Counted from the first letter of the stretch, positions 7,452 to 16,685 are shown. The stretch is 64,000 bases of DNA from Burkholderiales bacterium (GCA_016219375.1 JACRNC010000007.1:186001-250000), one strand, 5' to 3'. The notes: generated by a model not told the origin, from the sequence alone. Translations and numbers: made by a program.

Positions 7452-9173
7452 TTATTCGTTGGTCACCGAAATGACTTCTTCCAGCGTGGTCAGGCCCGCC
7501 CTGACCTTCACCAGACCGGCCTGACGCAGGTCGCGCACGCCTTCGCGCTGCGCCTGTTGCGCGATGTCCACCGCCGTGCCCTCCGACAGGATGATCTTCT
7601 GGATCTCCTCGCTGATCGGCATGACCTGGTAGAGGCCGACGCGGCCCTTGTAGCCGTTGTTGCAGGCGCTGCAGCCCACGGCGCGGTAGGCGCGCCAGGT
7701 GCCGTCGATTTCTTCTTCCTTGAAGCCTGCGCGCAGCAGGGCATCATGAGGATAGTCCGCAGGCGCTTTGCAGTTCTCGCACAGCCGCCGGGCCAGGCGC
7801 TGCGCCGTGATCAGGATCACGCTGGAGGCGATGTTGAACGGGGCCACGCCCATGTTCAGCAGCCGCGTCAACGTGGTCGGCGCGTCGTTGGTGTGCAGCG
7901 TGGACATCACCATGTGGCCGGTCTGCGCGGCCTTGATGGCGATGTCGGCCGTCTCCAGGTCGCGGATTTCGCCGACCATGATGATGTCCGGGTCCTGCCG
8001 CAGGAAGGCCTTGAGCGCCGCGGCAAACGTGAGCCCGGCCTTGTCGTTGACGTTGACCTGATTGACGCCCGGCAGGTTGATTTCGGCCGGGTCCTCCACG
8101 GTGGAGATGTTCACGCCCGGCTGGTTGAGGATGTTCAGGCAGGTGTAGAGCGACACCGTCTTGCCCGAGCCCGTGGGGCCGGTCACCAGCACCATGCCGT
8201 AGGGCCGCTGGATCGCCTTGAGCAGCCGCTCCTTCTCGATCTTCTCGTAGCCCAGGGCGTCGATGCCCAGCTTGGCCGAGGATGGGTCGAGGATGCGGAT
8301 GACGATCTTCTCGCCGAAGAGCGTGGGCAGCGTGCTGACGCGGAAGTCGATGGCCTTGTTGCCGAACTTCAGCTTCATGCGGCCGTCCTGCGGCACGCGC
8401 TTCTCGGCGATGTCGAGCTTGCTGATGACCTTGATGCGCGAGGCCAGCTTGTCCTTGATGGCGATCGGCGGCTGCGTGATCTCGCGCAGCTCGCCGTCCA
8501 CGCGGAAGCGCACGCGGTAGTTGTATTCGAACGGCTCGAAGTGCAGGTCGGACGCGCGCAGGTTGATGGCATCCACCAGCATCTTCTGCAGGAAGCGCAC
8601 CACCGGCGCGTCCTCGACCTCGGCAGCGACATCCGGCGCCGCCTCGGGCGCGGTGGTGTCGTCGGTGATGTCGAACTCGAACTCGGTGGAGGCCAGCGCC
8701 TCCAGCGACTCGCTGGCCGACGCGGTGGAGGACTCCAGCAGCTTGGCCAGCTTGTCCTGCTCGACGAGGATCCACTCGGGCGTGAGCTGGGTGGCGAACT
8801 TGATGCGCTCCACCGCCTCCTGGTCGGTGGGGTCGGCGCCGGCCACGAAGACGCGGTTGCCGCGCTTGCCCAGCACCAGCACCTGGTACTGGCTGCTGAG
8901 CTTGGCGTCGATCAGGTTGCGCGGCAGGCGCTGCGCATCGACCACCGACAGGTCCAGCAGCGGCACGGCCAGCGCGCCCGAGAGGGTGTGGGCCAGGTCC
9001 GCGGCACTGACCTGGCCGGAGGCCACCAGCAGCGACACGAAGCTGCGGCGCTGCTCGCGGGCGGTGCGCGCCAGGGTTTCGGCGGCCTTGGCGTCGAGCT
9101 TGCCGGCATTGACCAGCACCCGGGCCACGCCGGTCAATGCGCTGGGCGAGGCCTCGGCAACGGAATCCGCCAT
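7452..9173 (-). CDS. pilB: Type IV pilus extension ATPase PilB
   Basis: The 573-residue hexameric ATPase powers pilin polymerisation. An N-terminal MshEN/GspE-N domain (about residues 1-150) precedes the motor domain. The Walker A motif GPTGSGKT lies near residue 330, the Asp box is EDPAEINLPGVNQ, Walker B is DIIMVGEIRD, and the His box contains STLHTNDAPTTLTRL. A tetracysteine zinc site (CENC, then CSAC) confirms the PilB/GspE branch rather than PilT. It is the first gene of the pilBCD-coaE-zapD-yacG run. Confidence 0.96.
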   Translation of the reverse strand: MADSVAEASPSALTGVARVLVNAGKLDAKAAETLARTAREQRRSFVSLLVASGQVSAADLAHTLSGALAVPLLDLSVVDAQRLPRNLIDAKLSSQYQVLVLGKRGNRVFVAGADPTDQEAVERIKFATQLTPEWILVEQDKLAKLLESSTASASESLEALASTEFEFDITDDTTAPEAAPDVAAEVEDAPVVRFLQKMLVDAINLRASDLHFEPFEYNYRVRFRVDGELREITQPPIAIKDKLASRIKVISKLDIAEKRVPQDGRMKLKFGNKAIDFRVSTLPTLFGEKIVIRILDPSSAKLGIDALGYEKIEKERLLKAIQRPYGMVLVTGPTGSGKTVSLYTCLNILNQPGVNISTVEDPAEINLPGVNQVNVNDKAGLTFAAALKAFLRQDPDIIMVGEIRDLETADIAIKAAQTGHMVMSTLHTNDAPTTLTRLLNMGVAPFNIASSVILITAQRLARRLCENCKAPADYPHDALLRAGFKEEEIDGTWRAYRAVGCSACNNGYKGRVGLYQVMPISEEIQKIILSEGTAVDIAQQAQREGVRDLRQAGLVKVRAGLTTLEEVISVTNE

Positions 9174-9343
9174 GAGAGGGAATGGGCTCGGGGAAGAGAA
9201 GAAAAATGCGCCCGATGATGGCGCAGCCGACCCGCAAACTGTAAACGGGTCAACCCGGCCCGATGCGGTTCAATCACAACGCTTTTCGCCGGCAGATCCG
9301 CGGAATGAAGGGCCGCCGCGGGCCTGGCCGCGCCTATGGCCGG

Positions 9344-10813
9344 TCAGCCGCTGGCGAGCTGGTAGTCGCCGGCCTTCAGGCGCCGGTAAACAAACGTAAA
9401 ACCGGGCCAGTTGACCGTGTTGCGGCCCGACTCGGTCAGGTACCAGCTGCGGCAGCCGCCGTCCCACACCGTGCGGCGGATGTGCTGCTGCACCGTGTTG
9501 TTGAAGGCCCGGTGTGCCTGGGGCCGCACCTCGATGGTGGCGGCCCCCTCGCGCCGCACGCGGCGCAGGCAGCCCAGCACGTGGGCGATCTGGCTCTCCA
9601 GCATGTAGACGATGGAGCTGTGGCCCAGGTTGGTGTTGGGGCCGTAGAGCATGAAGAAGTTGGGGTAGCCCGGCACGCTGATGCCGAGGAAGGCCTCGGC
9701 GCCGTCCTTCCAGTCGGCGTTGAGCTCATGGCCGTCGCGGCCGTGCACCGTCATGGGCGTGAGGAACTCGGTGGCGGCAAAGCCGGTGCCGTGGATCAGC
9801 ACGTCGGCCCCATGCAGCCGGCCGTCGGCGGTCTGCACGCCGGCGGGCGTGACGCGGCTGATGGCCTCGGTCACCAGCTCCACATTGGGCCGCTGCAGCG
9901 CGGGCAGGAAATCGTTGGACAGCAGCACGCGCTTGCAGCCGATGGGGTAGTCGGGCGTGAGCTTGCGGCGCAGCGCCGGGTCGGCCACCTGCGCGCGCAG
10001 CCGGCGCAGCGCGTCCCACTGCGCCACCTTGAGCAGTGCCGGATAGCGGGTGAAGGCCAGCGCCCGCCATTCATGCGACAGGTACAGCCACCCGCGCGTC
10101 GCCAGCCGCGCGCCGGGCACGCGGGCGAAGAGCCGCTGCTCCCAGCGCGCATACGGCCGGTCCTGCTTGGGGATGACGTAGGGCGGGGTGCGCTGGAAGA
10201 CCGTCACCTGCGCCGCGCGCTGGGCGATCTGCGGGATGAACTGGATCGCGCTGGCGCCGGTGCCGATCACCGCGACGCGCTTGCCGGTGAGGTCCACGTC
10301 ATGCCGCCAGGTGGCCGAGTGGAACTGCGGCCCGGCGAAGTCCCCCAGGCCTTCGATGCGCGGGATGAGCGGCCGGCTGAGCTGGCCGCAGGCGGTGACG
10401 ACGAAGCGCGCGCGCCAGATGCGGCCGTCCCGCGTGGTCGCCTGCCACAGGCTGGTGGCGGCGTCCCAGCGCAGCTCGCTCACCTCCTGCCCGGTGTGGA
10501 TGCGCGGGCGCAGGCCGTGCTTGTCGGCGCAGCCGCGCAGGTAGGCCAGGATCTCCGCCTGCGGCGCATAGCGGCGTGACCAGTCGCTCTTGGGCTCGAA
10601 CGAGAACGAGTAGAGGTGCGACGGCACGTCGCAGGCCGCGCCGGGGTAGGTGTTGTCGCGCCAGCAGCCGCCCACGTCGTCGCCGCGCTCCAGCAGCACG
10701 ACGTCGTCGATGCCCGCCTGCTTCAGGCGGATGGCCATGCCGATACCGCCGAAGCCGGTGCCGATGATCAGCACCTCGGTGGCAGCAGCGCGATGCGCGG
10801 CGGTGGTCTGCAT
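9344..10813 (-). CDS. FAD/NADPH-dependent flavin monooxygenase, Baeyer-Villiger type
   Basis: The product has 489 residues. The FAD Rossmann motif IIGTGFGGIG spans residues 16-25, and GGCWRDNTYPGAACDVPSHLYS is the usual segment after it in this family. FAGPQFHSATW near residue 165 fits the FxGxxxHxxxW fingerprint of Baeyer-Villiger monooxygenases, and VAVIGTGASAIQ follows as the NADPH motif. It would oxygenate ketones or heteroatoms using NADPH and O2. The ATG at 10813 is chosen because the upstream in-frame extension is low-complexity. The gene is isolated, so the substrate cannot be guessed. Confidence 0.87.
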   Translation of the reverse strand: MQTTAAHRAAATEVLIIGTGFGGIGMAIRLKQAGIDDVVLLERGDDVGGCWRDNTYPGAACDVPSHLYSFSFEPKSDWSRRYAPQAEILAYLRGCADKHGLRPRIHTGQEVSELRWDAATSLWQATTRDGRIWRARFVVTACGQLSRPLIPRIEGLGDFAGPQFHSATWRHDVDLTGKRVAVIGTGASAIQFIPQIAQRAAQVTVFQRTPPYVIPKQDRPYARWEQRLFARVPGARLATRGWLYLSHEWRALAFTRYPALLKVAQWDALRRLRAQVADPALRRKLTPDYPIGCKRVLLSNDFLPALQRPNVELVTEAISRVTPAGVQTADGRLHGADVLIHGTGFAATEFLTPMTVHGRDGHELNADWKDGAEAFLGISVPGYPNFFMLYGPNTNLGHSSIVYMLESQIAHVLGCLRRVRREGAATIEVRPQAHRAFNNTVQQHIRRTVWDGGCRSWYLTESGRNTVNWPGFTFVYRRLKAGDYQLASG

Positions 10814-11181
10814 GGGGGCTCCCCGGTGGTCGTGCCGTCTGTGTCGTCTGTGCCGTCGGGCTGGCGTGCCAGGACCATGCGGCACCGGCCCCGGGCCAGG
10901 CATTGTGGGAGCCGCCTTGCACGGCCAGTGCCCGGACTCACCCGCGGGCGCGTGGGGGCCGCAGAAACGACGAAGCCCCGGCGAAGCGGGGCTGCCCAAG
11001 CGACCAAGCTCGGGCAAGCGGGAAGCGTCAGAGACGGTTGCCCATGAGCTGCGGAGCACGTTCACGGTGCTGGCAGGCTCGCAGGCCAGGCTCGCCTGGT
11101 TCGGACAGGTTGCTTGCCAACGGCACTCGCCTCAGCGATATTCGCGATTCGCGAATTGTGAATTCCTTGCTTCCCTGTGCG
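10814..11181. other. Divergent intergenic region between monooxygenase and two-gene cassette
   Basis: No coding frame is supported. It holds a GC-rich hairpin (AGCCCCG at 10974-10980 with CGGGGCT at 10987-10993) without a T run, and an AT-richer block near 11140-11165 with an inverted repeat. Confidence 0.5.
11141..11155. promoter_or_regulatory. Inverted repeat, possible operator of the downstream cassette
   Basis: TTCGCG-ATT-CGCGAA is a perfect inverted repeat placed 26 bp upstream of the ATG at 11182, inside a locally AT-richer patch. It overlaps a second palindrome, ATTCGCGAAT (11147-11156). This is a plausible autoregulatory site for the winged-helix-like protein encoded next. Function is inferred only from position. 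Confidence 0.4.
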
Positions 11182-11730
11182 ATGGACCTGAAACCGCAAG
11201 ACCTTCTGGTGCTGCTCAAGGTAGCTGCAAACCCCGCTCAGCGCTGGACCTATGCCGCGCTCGGCAAAGCCTTGGTCATGAGCGCCTCTGAGACGCATGC
11301 GAGCGTGAAACGCGCCGTCGCATCTGGCTTGGCCATCGCACCTGCGCGCGGCGAATGGTCGCCGGTCAGGCCGAACCTGCTTGAATTCGTCGTGCACGGA
11401 GTGCGCTATGTCTGGCCAGCGACGGTCGGGCCGGTCAAGCGCGGTGTGCCTACGTCGATAGGCATGGAGCCGCTGGCCAGCCAGTTGGTGGTGGCGCCGG
11501 GCGATGCGCCCGTCTGGGCACACCCCGCCGGCAAAGCCAAGGGCCCAACGCTCTCACCGCTTTACCGGACCGCGCCCGAGGCTGCCCTCACCGACCCGGC
11601 GCTGCATCGCTTGCTGGCCCTGCTGGATGCCCTGCGGGTAGGGCGGTCGCGCGAGCGTGCTTTGGCAGCCAAGCTCATGGAATCCGAGCTGAGCCAGTCT
11701 GGCCAGGAACGTGCCGATGCGCGCCAATGA
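11182..11730 (+). CDS. Winged-helix-like protein, possible antitoxin or regulator
   Basis: The 182-residue protein begins MDLKPQDLLVLLKVAANP. Its N-terminal third (WTYAALGKALVMSASETHASVKRAVASGLAI) reads as a helix-turn-helix or winged-helix fold of the type seen in regulators that precede nucleotidyltransferase toxins. The rest is not recognised. The ATG at 11182 is preferred over longer in-frame starts, which read through non-conserved GC-rich sequence. It overlaps the next gene by 14 bp, so the two are translated as a pair. Together they resemble a type IV (AbiE-like) toxin-antitoxin or antiphage module. Confidence 0.65.
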   Translation: MDLKPQDLLVLLKVAANPAQRWTYAALGKALVMSASETHASVKRAVASGLAIAPARGEWSPVRPNLLEFVVHGVRYVWPATVGPVKRGVPTSIGMEPLASQLVVAPGDAPVWAHPAGKAKGPTLSPLYRTAPEAALTDPALHRLLALLDALRVGRSRERALAAKLMESELSQSGQERADARQ

Positions 11731-12421
11731 CCCGAATCTGCCCTACCTGCGCCAGGTTGCCGAGGCCCTGGGCGACTTGAGGGGCCAAGTGGTGTTCGTC
11801 GGCGGCGCCGTGGCCGGACTGCTGGTGACTGACCCGCTGGCCGACAGCGTGCGCGCGACCAGAGATGTCGATGCGGTGGTGAACGCCAGCCGGGCCGTGT
11901 TCCACCGCATTGAGGCGACCGTCGCCGAGCGCGGGTTTGCGCGGGACGTCAGCAGTGATGTGATTTGCCGTTGGGTGCACAAGGAGTCGGGTGTGCTTTT
12001 GGACCTGATGCCGGTGCAGCCGGAGGTGCTGGGCTTCTCGAACCGTTGGTACCCCTACGCAGTGGAAACCGCCGAGACCGTAGACCTGGGCAACGGCATC
12101 ACGATTCCGCTGGTCAGCGCCGTGGCCTTCGTCGCGACCAAGCTCGAAGCCTTTGGCAGCAGAGGTGGCGGCGACTTCCTGACCAGCCATGACCTCGAAG
12201 ACGTGCTGAACATCGTCGATGGGCGCGAGGAACTGGGCGAGGAGATGGCCGCCGCGCCTATCGAGCTCCGACAAGCCGTTGCGGCGACGTTTGAACCCCT
12301 CGTGAAGAGCCCGGACTTCGCGAACGTGCTGCCGGGCCTGTTGGCCGAGCCGCAGCGTGCCGGCCTCGTCATGCAACGCCTGAAGGCCTTGACGAGATTT
12401 ACTCCGAATCGTCATTCATGA
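11717..12421 (+). CDS. Nucleotidyltransferase-fold protein (AbiEii-like)
   Basis: The 234-residue product has the Pol-beta nucleotidyltransferase signature: VVFVGGAVAGLL, then TRDVDAVVN with the two metal-binding aspartates, and later LLDLMPVQPEVLGF supplying a third acidic residue. SAVAFVATKLEAFGSRGGGDFLTSHDLEDV is the common helical part of AbiEii/MenA-like proteins. Such enzymes add nucleotides to tRNA or proteins. The ATG at 11717 has an AGGA ribosome site eight bases upstream; a GTG at 11711 is possible. Toxin activity is inferred from the fold and from pairing with the preceding gene. Confidence 0.75.
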   Translation: MRANDPNLPYLRQVAEALGDLRGQVVFVGGAVAGLLVTDPLADSVRATRDVDAVVNASRAVFHRIEATVAERGFARDVSSDVICRWVHKESGVLLDLMPVQPEVLGFSNRWYPYAVETAETVDLGNGITIPLVSAVAFVATKLEAFGSRGGGDFLTSHDLEDVLNIVDGREELGEEMAAAPIELRQAVAATFEPLVKSPDFANVLPGLLAEPQRAGLVMQRLKALTRFTPNRHS

Positions 12422-12432
12422 CGATCAAAAGC

Positions 12433-12464
12433 AAAAAAGCCCAAGTGCTTGATTCACTTGGGCT
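12433..12464. terminator. Bidirectional terminator between nucleotidyltransferase gene and tRNA-Pro
   Basis: AGCCCAAGTG (12438-12447) and CACTTGGGCT (12455-12464) form a perfect 10-bp stem with a seven-base loop. On the minus strand it is followed by six Ts, ending the tRNA transcript. On the plus strand it is followed by a T-rich stretch, ending the two-gene cassette. Confidence 0.9.
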
Positions 12465-12478
12465 TCTTCGATTTTGTC

Positions 12479-12555
12479 TGGTCGGGGTGAGAGGATTCGA
12501 ACCTCCGGCCTCTACGTCCCGAACGTAGCGCTCTACCAGGCTAAGCTACACCCCG
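12479..12555 (-). tRNA. tRNA-Pro, anticodon CGG
   Basis: The minus strand starts CGGGGTGTAGC, and a seven-base acceptor stem closes with CACCCCG followed by discriminator A and an encoded CCA. The anticodon stem CTACG/CGTAG holds the loop TTCGGGA, giving anticodon CGG for the codon CCG, which is heavily used here. The T-arm GAGGTTCGAATCCTC (shortened) is intact. Total length with CCA is 77 nt. Confidence 0.96.
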
Positions 12556-12594
12556 ATTTCCTGATCATCTGCCGCACCTGGGAAGGTGTGGCGA

Positions 12595-13578
12595 TCAAGA
12601 CAGCCGGTCAACCGACTGAGCCGGCAATTCTAGCAGAGCTTCTCGCCACGGCGAAAGCGGCAGTTGTTCGGCGGCTTGCCGGGCGCGGGTGGCCTGCTCG
12701 ATGGCGGCGTCGCGGGTGGCGTCCAGGGCGCCGGTTGCGCGCACGACCTCGATGACCTGCTGCAGCCGCTCGACCTGACCGTGCTGGATGACCTCGCGCA
12801 GCATCCGGCGCTGCTCGGGCGTGCCGCGCTGCATGGCGATCAGGATGGGCAGCGTGGGCTTGCCTTCGCGCAGGTCGTCGCCCACGTTCTTGCCCAGCTC
12901 GGCGGTGGAGCCGCTGTAGTCGAGCAGGTCGTCGACGATCTGGAAGGCGGTGCCTAGCGTGGCGCCATAGTCGGCGCAGAGCTGCTCCGTGCGTTCGTCC
13001 GCGTCGGCCAGGATGGCGCCCAGCCGGGCGCTGGCCTCGAAGAGCTGCGCGGTCTTGTAGCGGATGACGCGGTAGTAGTCGTCCACCGCCAGGTCGGGGT
13101 CATGCATGTTCATCAGCTGCAGGACCTCGCCTTCGGCGATGACGTTGGTGGCATCGGCCAGCACCTGCAGCACGCGCATGCGGCCCACGCCGACCATCAT
13201 CTGGAAGGAGCGCGAGTAGAGGAAGTCGCCCACCAGCACGCTGGCGGCATTGCCGAAGACGGCGTTGGCCGTCTCGCGGCCGCGGCGCAGGGACGACTCG
13301 TCGACCACGTCGTCGTGCAGCAGCGTGGCGGTGTGGATGAACTCCACCACGGCGGCCAGCACGTGGCGCTCGGGGCCCTCGAAGCCCAGCGCGCGGGAGA
13401 CCAGCAGCACCAGCTTGGGCCGGATGCGCTTGCCGCCGGCGCCGACGATGTACTGGCCGATCTGGTTGACCAGCGCGATGCGCGAGGCCAGGCGCTCGTG
13501 GATGACGGCATCGACCGCGGCCATCTCCGGTTCGAGCAGGGTGTGCAGCGCGGAAGGCGCGGTCGGGGCTGGCGTCAC
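12595..13578 (-). CDS. ispB: Polyprenyl diphosphate synthase (octaprenyl type)
   Basis: The 327-residue all-helical enzyme elongates farnesyl diphosphate to the side chain of ubiquinone. The first aspartate-rich motif LLHDDVVDE lies at about residues 87-94, the second, QIVDDLLDY, near 216. GGKRIRPKLVLL is the conserved start of the catalytic core. No ATG is well placed: the GTG at 13578 gives the usual N-terminus (TPAPTAPSALHTLLEP). An internal ATG 18 codons later is the alternative. Octaprenyl chain length is inferred from taxonomy. Confidence 0.9.
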   Translation of the reverse strand: MTPAPTAPSALHTLLEPEMAAVDAVIHERLASRIALVNQIGQYIVGAGGKRIRPKLVLLVSRALGFEGPERHVLAAVVEFIHTATLLHDDVVDESSLRRGRETANAVFGNAASVLVGDFLYSRSFQMMVGVGRMRVLQVLADATNVIAEGEVLQLMNMHDPDLAVDDYYRVIRYKTAQLFEASARLGAILADADERTEQLCADYGATLGTAFQIVDDLLDYSGSTAELGKNVGDDLREGKPTLPILIAMQRGTPEQRRMLREVIQHGQVERLQQVIEVVRATGALDATRDAAIEQATRARQAAEQLPLSPWREALLELPAQSVDRLS

Positions 13579-14006
13579 GGGGCTGAAGCCGCTGGGGCTC
13601 GGTGGAATCTGTCGAAGGCGGGATCGCCGCCGGGGCCGCGGCTGGACATGGGCGGCGCCGCGCTCAAGGTCGGCCTGCCGGCGGCGGGCCCACGGCCGGC
13701 CAGCGCGAGGGGAGCCGGGCTGGCGACGGCCGCGGATTATAGAAATCGGCCCCTGCCGCAGCGGCGGCGTGGGGCATGGACGCAAGCCGCGCCGCCGCCG
13801 GTGCGCCGGTGCGCCGGTGTGGCGAACGGTGCAAGCGAACGGGTGCGAGCGAACGGGTGCCGTGCAGGGCTGGGTGGGTGGCGGCCGGGCGGCGTGGCAT
13901 CGGCCCGGGCGCCTTGTCCTGAGTCATGGCCGTGCATGCGGATTGCCGGCAAGCTGGCCCGCCCGTTTTGCGATGCCGGCCGCCCGCGGCGCGGCATGTC
14001 GCCCGC
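13579..14006. other. 428-bp divergent region between ispB and nnrS with short tandem repeats
   Basis: No gene is supported. It contains three GCCGGTGC-type octamers (13797-13820, last unit imperfect) followed by about two and a half copies of a 14-bp unit AGCGAACGGGTGC(G/C) (13823-13860). Confidence 0.5.
13736..13741 (-). promoter_or_regulatory. Candidate -10 box for ispB
   Basis: The minus strand reads TATAAT within TTTCTATAATCC, a perfect -10 hexamer in a region otherwise near-devoid of A+T. It lies about 160 bp upstream of the ispB start. No good -35 is visible 16-18 bases upstream. Confidence 0.35.
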
Positions 14007-15371
14007 ATGAAGACCCTCCCGATCAAGCCTGCCCCCGTCCAGCCCGCTCCTCAGCCCGCACCGCGCCCGCCGGCCTCGGCCGGCCCGCCGCCGCCGTGGC
14101 GGCCGGGCTGGCTGCTGGCTGCGCCGCACCGGCTGGGGTTCTTTGCCGCGTCCAGCCTGATGACGCTGATGGCGCTGTGGTGGGCCTGGGAGATGCTGGC
14201 GCGCAGCGGCTGGCTGCCCGCGCCGGCCCCGGCGGTGGCGCCGGCCGTCGTGCACGGCCTGGTGATGGTGCTGGGCTTCCTGCCGCTGTTCTTCGTCGGC
14301 TTCCTGTTCACCGCCGGGCCCAAGTGGCTGCGCCAGCCGGAGCAGTCGGCGCGCAGCATCCTGGCGCCCGTCCTTGCGCTGGGCCTGGGCTGGCTGGCGG
14401 TGGTGATCGGCGGCTCGTTCGGCCGGCCGCTGGTCGGCGACGTTGCGGCGCGGGCGCTGGCCGCCCTGGGTGCGGCGGCGGCGGCCGTGGGCTGGGCGGT
14501 GATCAGCGGGCGCTTCATCGCCCTGGTGCGCACCAGCCCGGCGGATGACCGGCTGCATGCCCGGCTGGTGGCGCTGGCCTGCGTGCTGGGCGTGGCGGCG
14601 ATGGGCGGCGGCGCGGTCGGCCTGATGCTGGACGAGCCCGACGTGGTGCGCCATGCGGCCCACCTGGGCCTGTGGTTCTTCATCGTGCCGGTCTACCTGG
14701 TGGTGGCCCACCGCATGATCCCGTTCTTCACGGCCAACGTGGTGCCCTTCATCGATGCCTGGCGGCCGGTGTGGCTGCTGGCGGTGCTGATCGGCGCCAG
14801 CTGGGCGCAGGGGCTGCTGTGGGTGGCCGAGCAGCAGGGCTGGGCGCCGATGGCGGTGACGGTGGCGCGGCTGCTGCTGTCGGGCGCCTGCGGCGCGGCG
14901 CTGCTGGCGATCTCGTGGCGCTGGGGGCTGGTGCAGAGCCTGCGCATCCGGCTGCTGGCCATGCTGCACCTGGGCTTCTTCTGGCTCGGGCTGGCGCTGG
15001 CGCTGGATGCCGTCTCGGCCGCCATCCGCCTGGGCAGCGGCGGTGCGGCCACGCTGGGGCTGGCGCCGCTGCATGCGCTGACGATGGGCTTCCTGGGCAG
15101 CACGCTGGTGGCCATGGCCACCCGCGTGAGCGCCGGCCACAGCGGCCGCGCGCTGGCGGCCGACGATTACGTCTGGCGCCTCTTCGGCCTGCTGCAGGTG
15201 GCCGTGGTGCTGCGCCTGCTGGCGGCGATCTGGCCGGCGCCCTGGCCGGTGGCCGTGACCACGGCGCTGCTGGTGGCCGCGGCCCTGGGCTGGCTGGCGG
15301 TGGTGGGCGGCTGGTCGGCCCGGCACCTGGGCTGGTGGGGGCGGCCGCGGGTGGACGGCAAGCCGGGCTGA
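14007..15371 (+). CDS. NnrS family heme-copper membrane protein
   Basis: The 454-residue polytopic membrane protein has about 12 hydrophobic segments. HGLVMVLGFLPLFFVGFLF, FTAGPKWLR, VVAHRMIPFF and LHALTMGFLGSTLVAMATR with RVSAGHSGRAL are conserved NnrS motifs, whose histidines bind heme and copper. NnrS relieves nitric oxide or nitrosative stress in denitrifiers and relatives. No nir or nor genes are in the window. The ATG at 14007 precedes a proline-rich cytoplasmic N-terminus of about 30 residues. Confidence 0.9.
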   Translation: MKTLPIKPAPVQPAPQPAPRPPASAGPPPPWRPGWLLAAPHRLGFFAASSLMTLMALWWAWEMLARSGWLPAPAPAVAPAVVHGLVMVLGFLPLFFVGFLFTAGPKWLRQPEQSARSILAPVLALGLGWLAVVIGGSFGRPLVGDVAARALAALGAAAAAVGWAVISGRFIALVRTSPADDRLHARLVALACVLGVAAMGGGAVGLMLDEPDVVRHAAHLGLWFFIVPVYLVVAHRMIPFFTANVVPFIDAWRPVWLLAVLIGASWAQGLLWVAEQQGWAPMAVTVARLLLSGACGAALLAISWRWGLVQSLRIRLLAMLHLGFFWLGLALALDAVSAAIRLGSGGAATLGLAPLHALTMGFLGSTLVAMATRVSAGHSGRALAADDYVWRLFGLLQVAVVLRLLAAIWPAPWPVAVTTALLVAAALGWLAVVGGWSARHLGWWGRPRVDGKPG

Positions 15372-15427
15372 CGCGGCCCCGGCCGGCGCGCGTGTAAATT
15401 GCGCGCACCGCGTCTGAGCCCGTCTCC

Positions 15428-16681
15428 ATGCCCGATCAACCGACCCTCTCCCGCGGCCTGTCGCGCCGCTTGTTCCAGACGGCCGTGCTCGGCGCGGCCC
15501 TCGTGCCGGCGGCCCGCGCCCAGCCCGGTGCGCCGGCCCCGGCGGGTGCTGCGGCCAACGGTGCGCGCACGCGCGGCCAGCCGGTGCAGCTGGGCATAGA
15601 CGGCGAGTTCGGCCTGGTCAACAGCACCTCGGCGCAGGCGGTGGAGCGCGGCGTGCGCATCGCGGTGGAAGAGATCAACGCCGCCGGCGGCGTGCTGGGC
15701 GGGCGGCCGCTGGAGGTAGTGATCAAGGACCACCGCTCCATCCCGGCGCGCGGCATCCGCAACCTGGAGGAGTTCATCGCCATGCCCGGCGTGGTGGCGG
15801 TGTTCGGCGGGCGCTTCAGCCCGGTGGTGATCGAGCAGCTGCCGCTGATCCGCAAGGCGCGGCTGCCCTTCCTGGCGGTGTGGTCCGCGGCCGATGCCAT
15901 CGTGGACAACGGCTCGCAGCCCAACTACGCCTTCCGCCTGTCGCTGCGCGACAGCCTGGCCATGCCGTTCATGATGGAGGCGGCCGCGCGGCGGGGCATC
16001 CAGCGCGTGGGCCTGCTGCTGACCAATACGTCCTGGGGCCGCAGCAACCTGGCCGCCACCGACCGCTATGCCGCGGCCAACGACACGCCCCGCGTGGTCG
16101 CCACCGCCTGGTACAACTGGCAGGAGCGCAGCCTGATCGAGCCCTATCGCAAGCTGCTGGCCGCAGGAGCGCAGGCCGTGCTGCTGGTGGCCAACGACGA
16201 CGAGGCGGCCACCCTGGTGCGCGAGATGGCCGCGCTGCCGCCCGCGCAGCGGATGCCGGTGCTCAGCCACTGGGGCGTGACCGGCGGGCGTTTTTTCGCC
16301 GAAGCCGGCCGCTACCTCAAAGACGTGGACTTCAGCGTGGTGCAGACCTTCAGCTTCTTCCGTGCGCGCAAGGAGCCGCTGGAGCGCTTCATGGCCACGG
16401 CGCGCAAGCTGGGCATCCAGCGCATCGAGGACATCGAAAGCCCGGTCGGCACGGCGCACGCCTACGACATGACCCACATCCTGGCCAAGGCCATCAACCT
16501 GGCCGGATCCACCGACCGCGCGGCCATCCGCGACGCGCTGGAGAAGGTGCCGCTGCACGACGGCCTGGTGCGCCGCTACGCGCCGCCCTTCACCGCCACG
16601 CGCCACGAGGCGCTCACGCCCGCCGAGCTGCTGATGGCGCGCTACCGCGAGGACGGCGTCATCGTGCCGGCCGAGCGTTAA
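15428..16681 (+). CDS. Periplasmic amide/branched-chain amino acid-type binding protein
   Basis: The 417-residue protein has an N-terminal export signal with a twin-arginine-like start (LSRRLFQTAVLGAALVPAARA). The body is a type I periplasmic binding protein (Peripla_BP_6): VQLGIDGEFGLVNSTSAQAVE, NAAGGVLGGRPLEVVIKDH and VGLLLTNTSWGRSNL. No permease or ATPase gene is near. The next gene, four bases downstream, is a membrane hybrid histidine kinase, so the protein probably senses a ligand and presents it to the kinase, as TorT does for TorS. The ligand is unknown. Confidence 0.85.
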   Translation: MPDQPTLSRGLSRRLFQTAVLGAALVPAARAQPGAPAPAGAAANGARTRGQPVQLGIDGEFGLVNSTSAQAVERGVRIAVEEINAAGGVLGGRPLEVVIKDHRSIPARGIRNLEEFIAMPGVVAVFGGRFSPVVIEQLPLIRKARLPFLAVWSAADAIVDNGSQPNYAFRLSLRDSLAMPFMMEAAARRGIQRVGLLLTNTSWGRSNLAATDRYAAANDTPRVVATAWYNWQERSLIEPYRKLLAAGAQAVLLVANDDEAATLVREMAALPPAQRMPVLSHWGVTGGRFFAEAGRYLKDVDFSVVQTFSFFRARKEPLERFMATARKLGIQRIEDIESPVGTAHAYDMTHILAKAINLAGSTDRAAIRDALEKVPLHDGLVRRYAPPFTATRHEALTPAELLMARYREDGVIVPAER

Positions 16682-16685
16682 GCCG

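Noticed and set aside
9174-9343. Sigma-54 promoter for pilB
   Set aside because: No GG-N10-GC pair with the right context was found; only a lone TTGACC-like box without a matching -10.
10974-10993. GC hairpin as a terminator
   Set aside because: No T run on the plus strand and no minus-strand gene ends there; kept only as part of the intergenic description.
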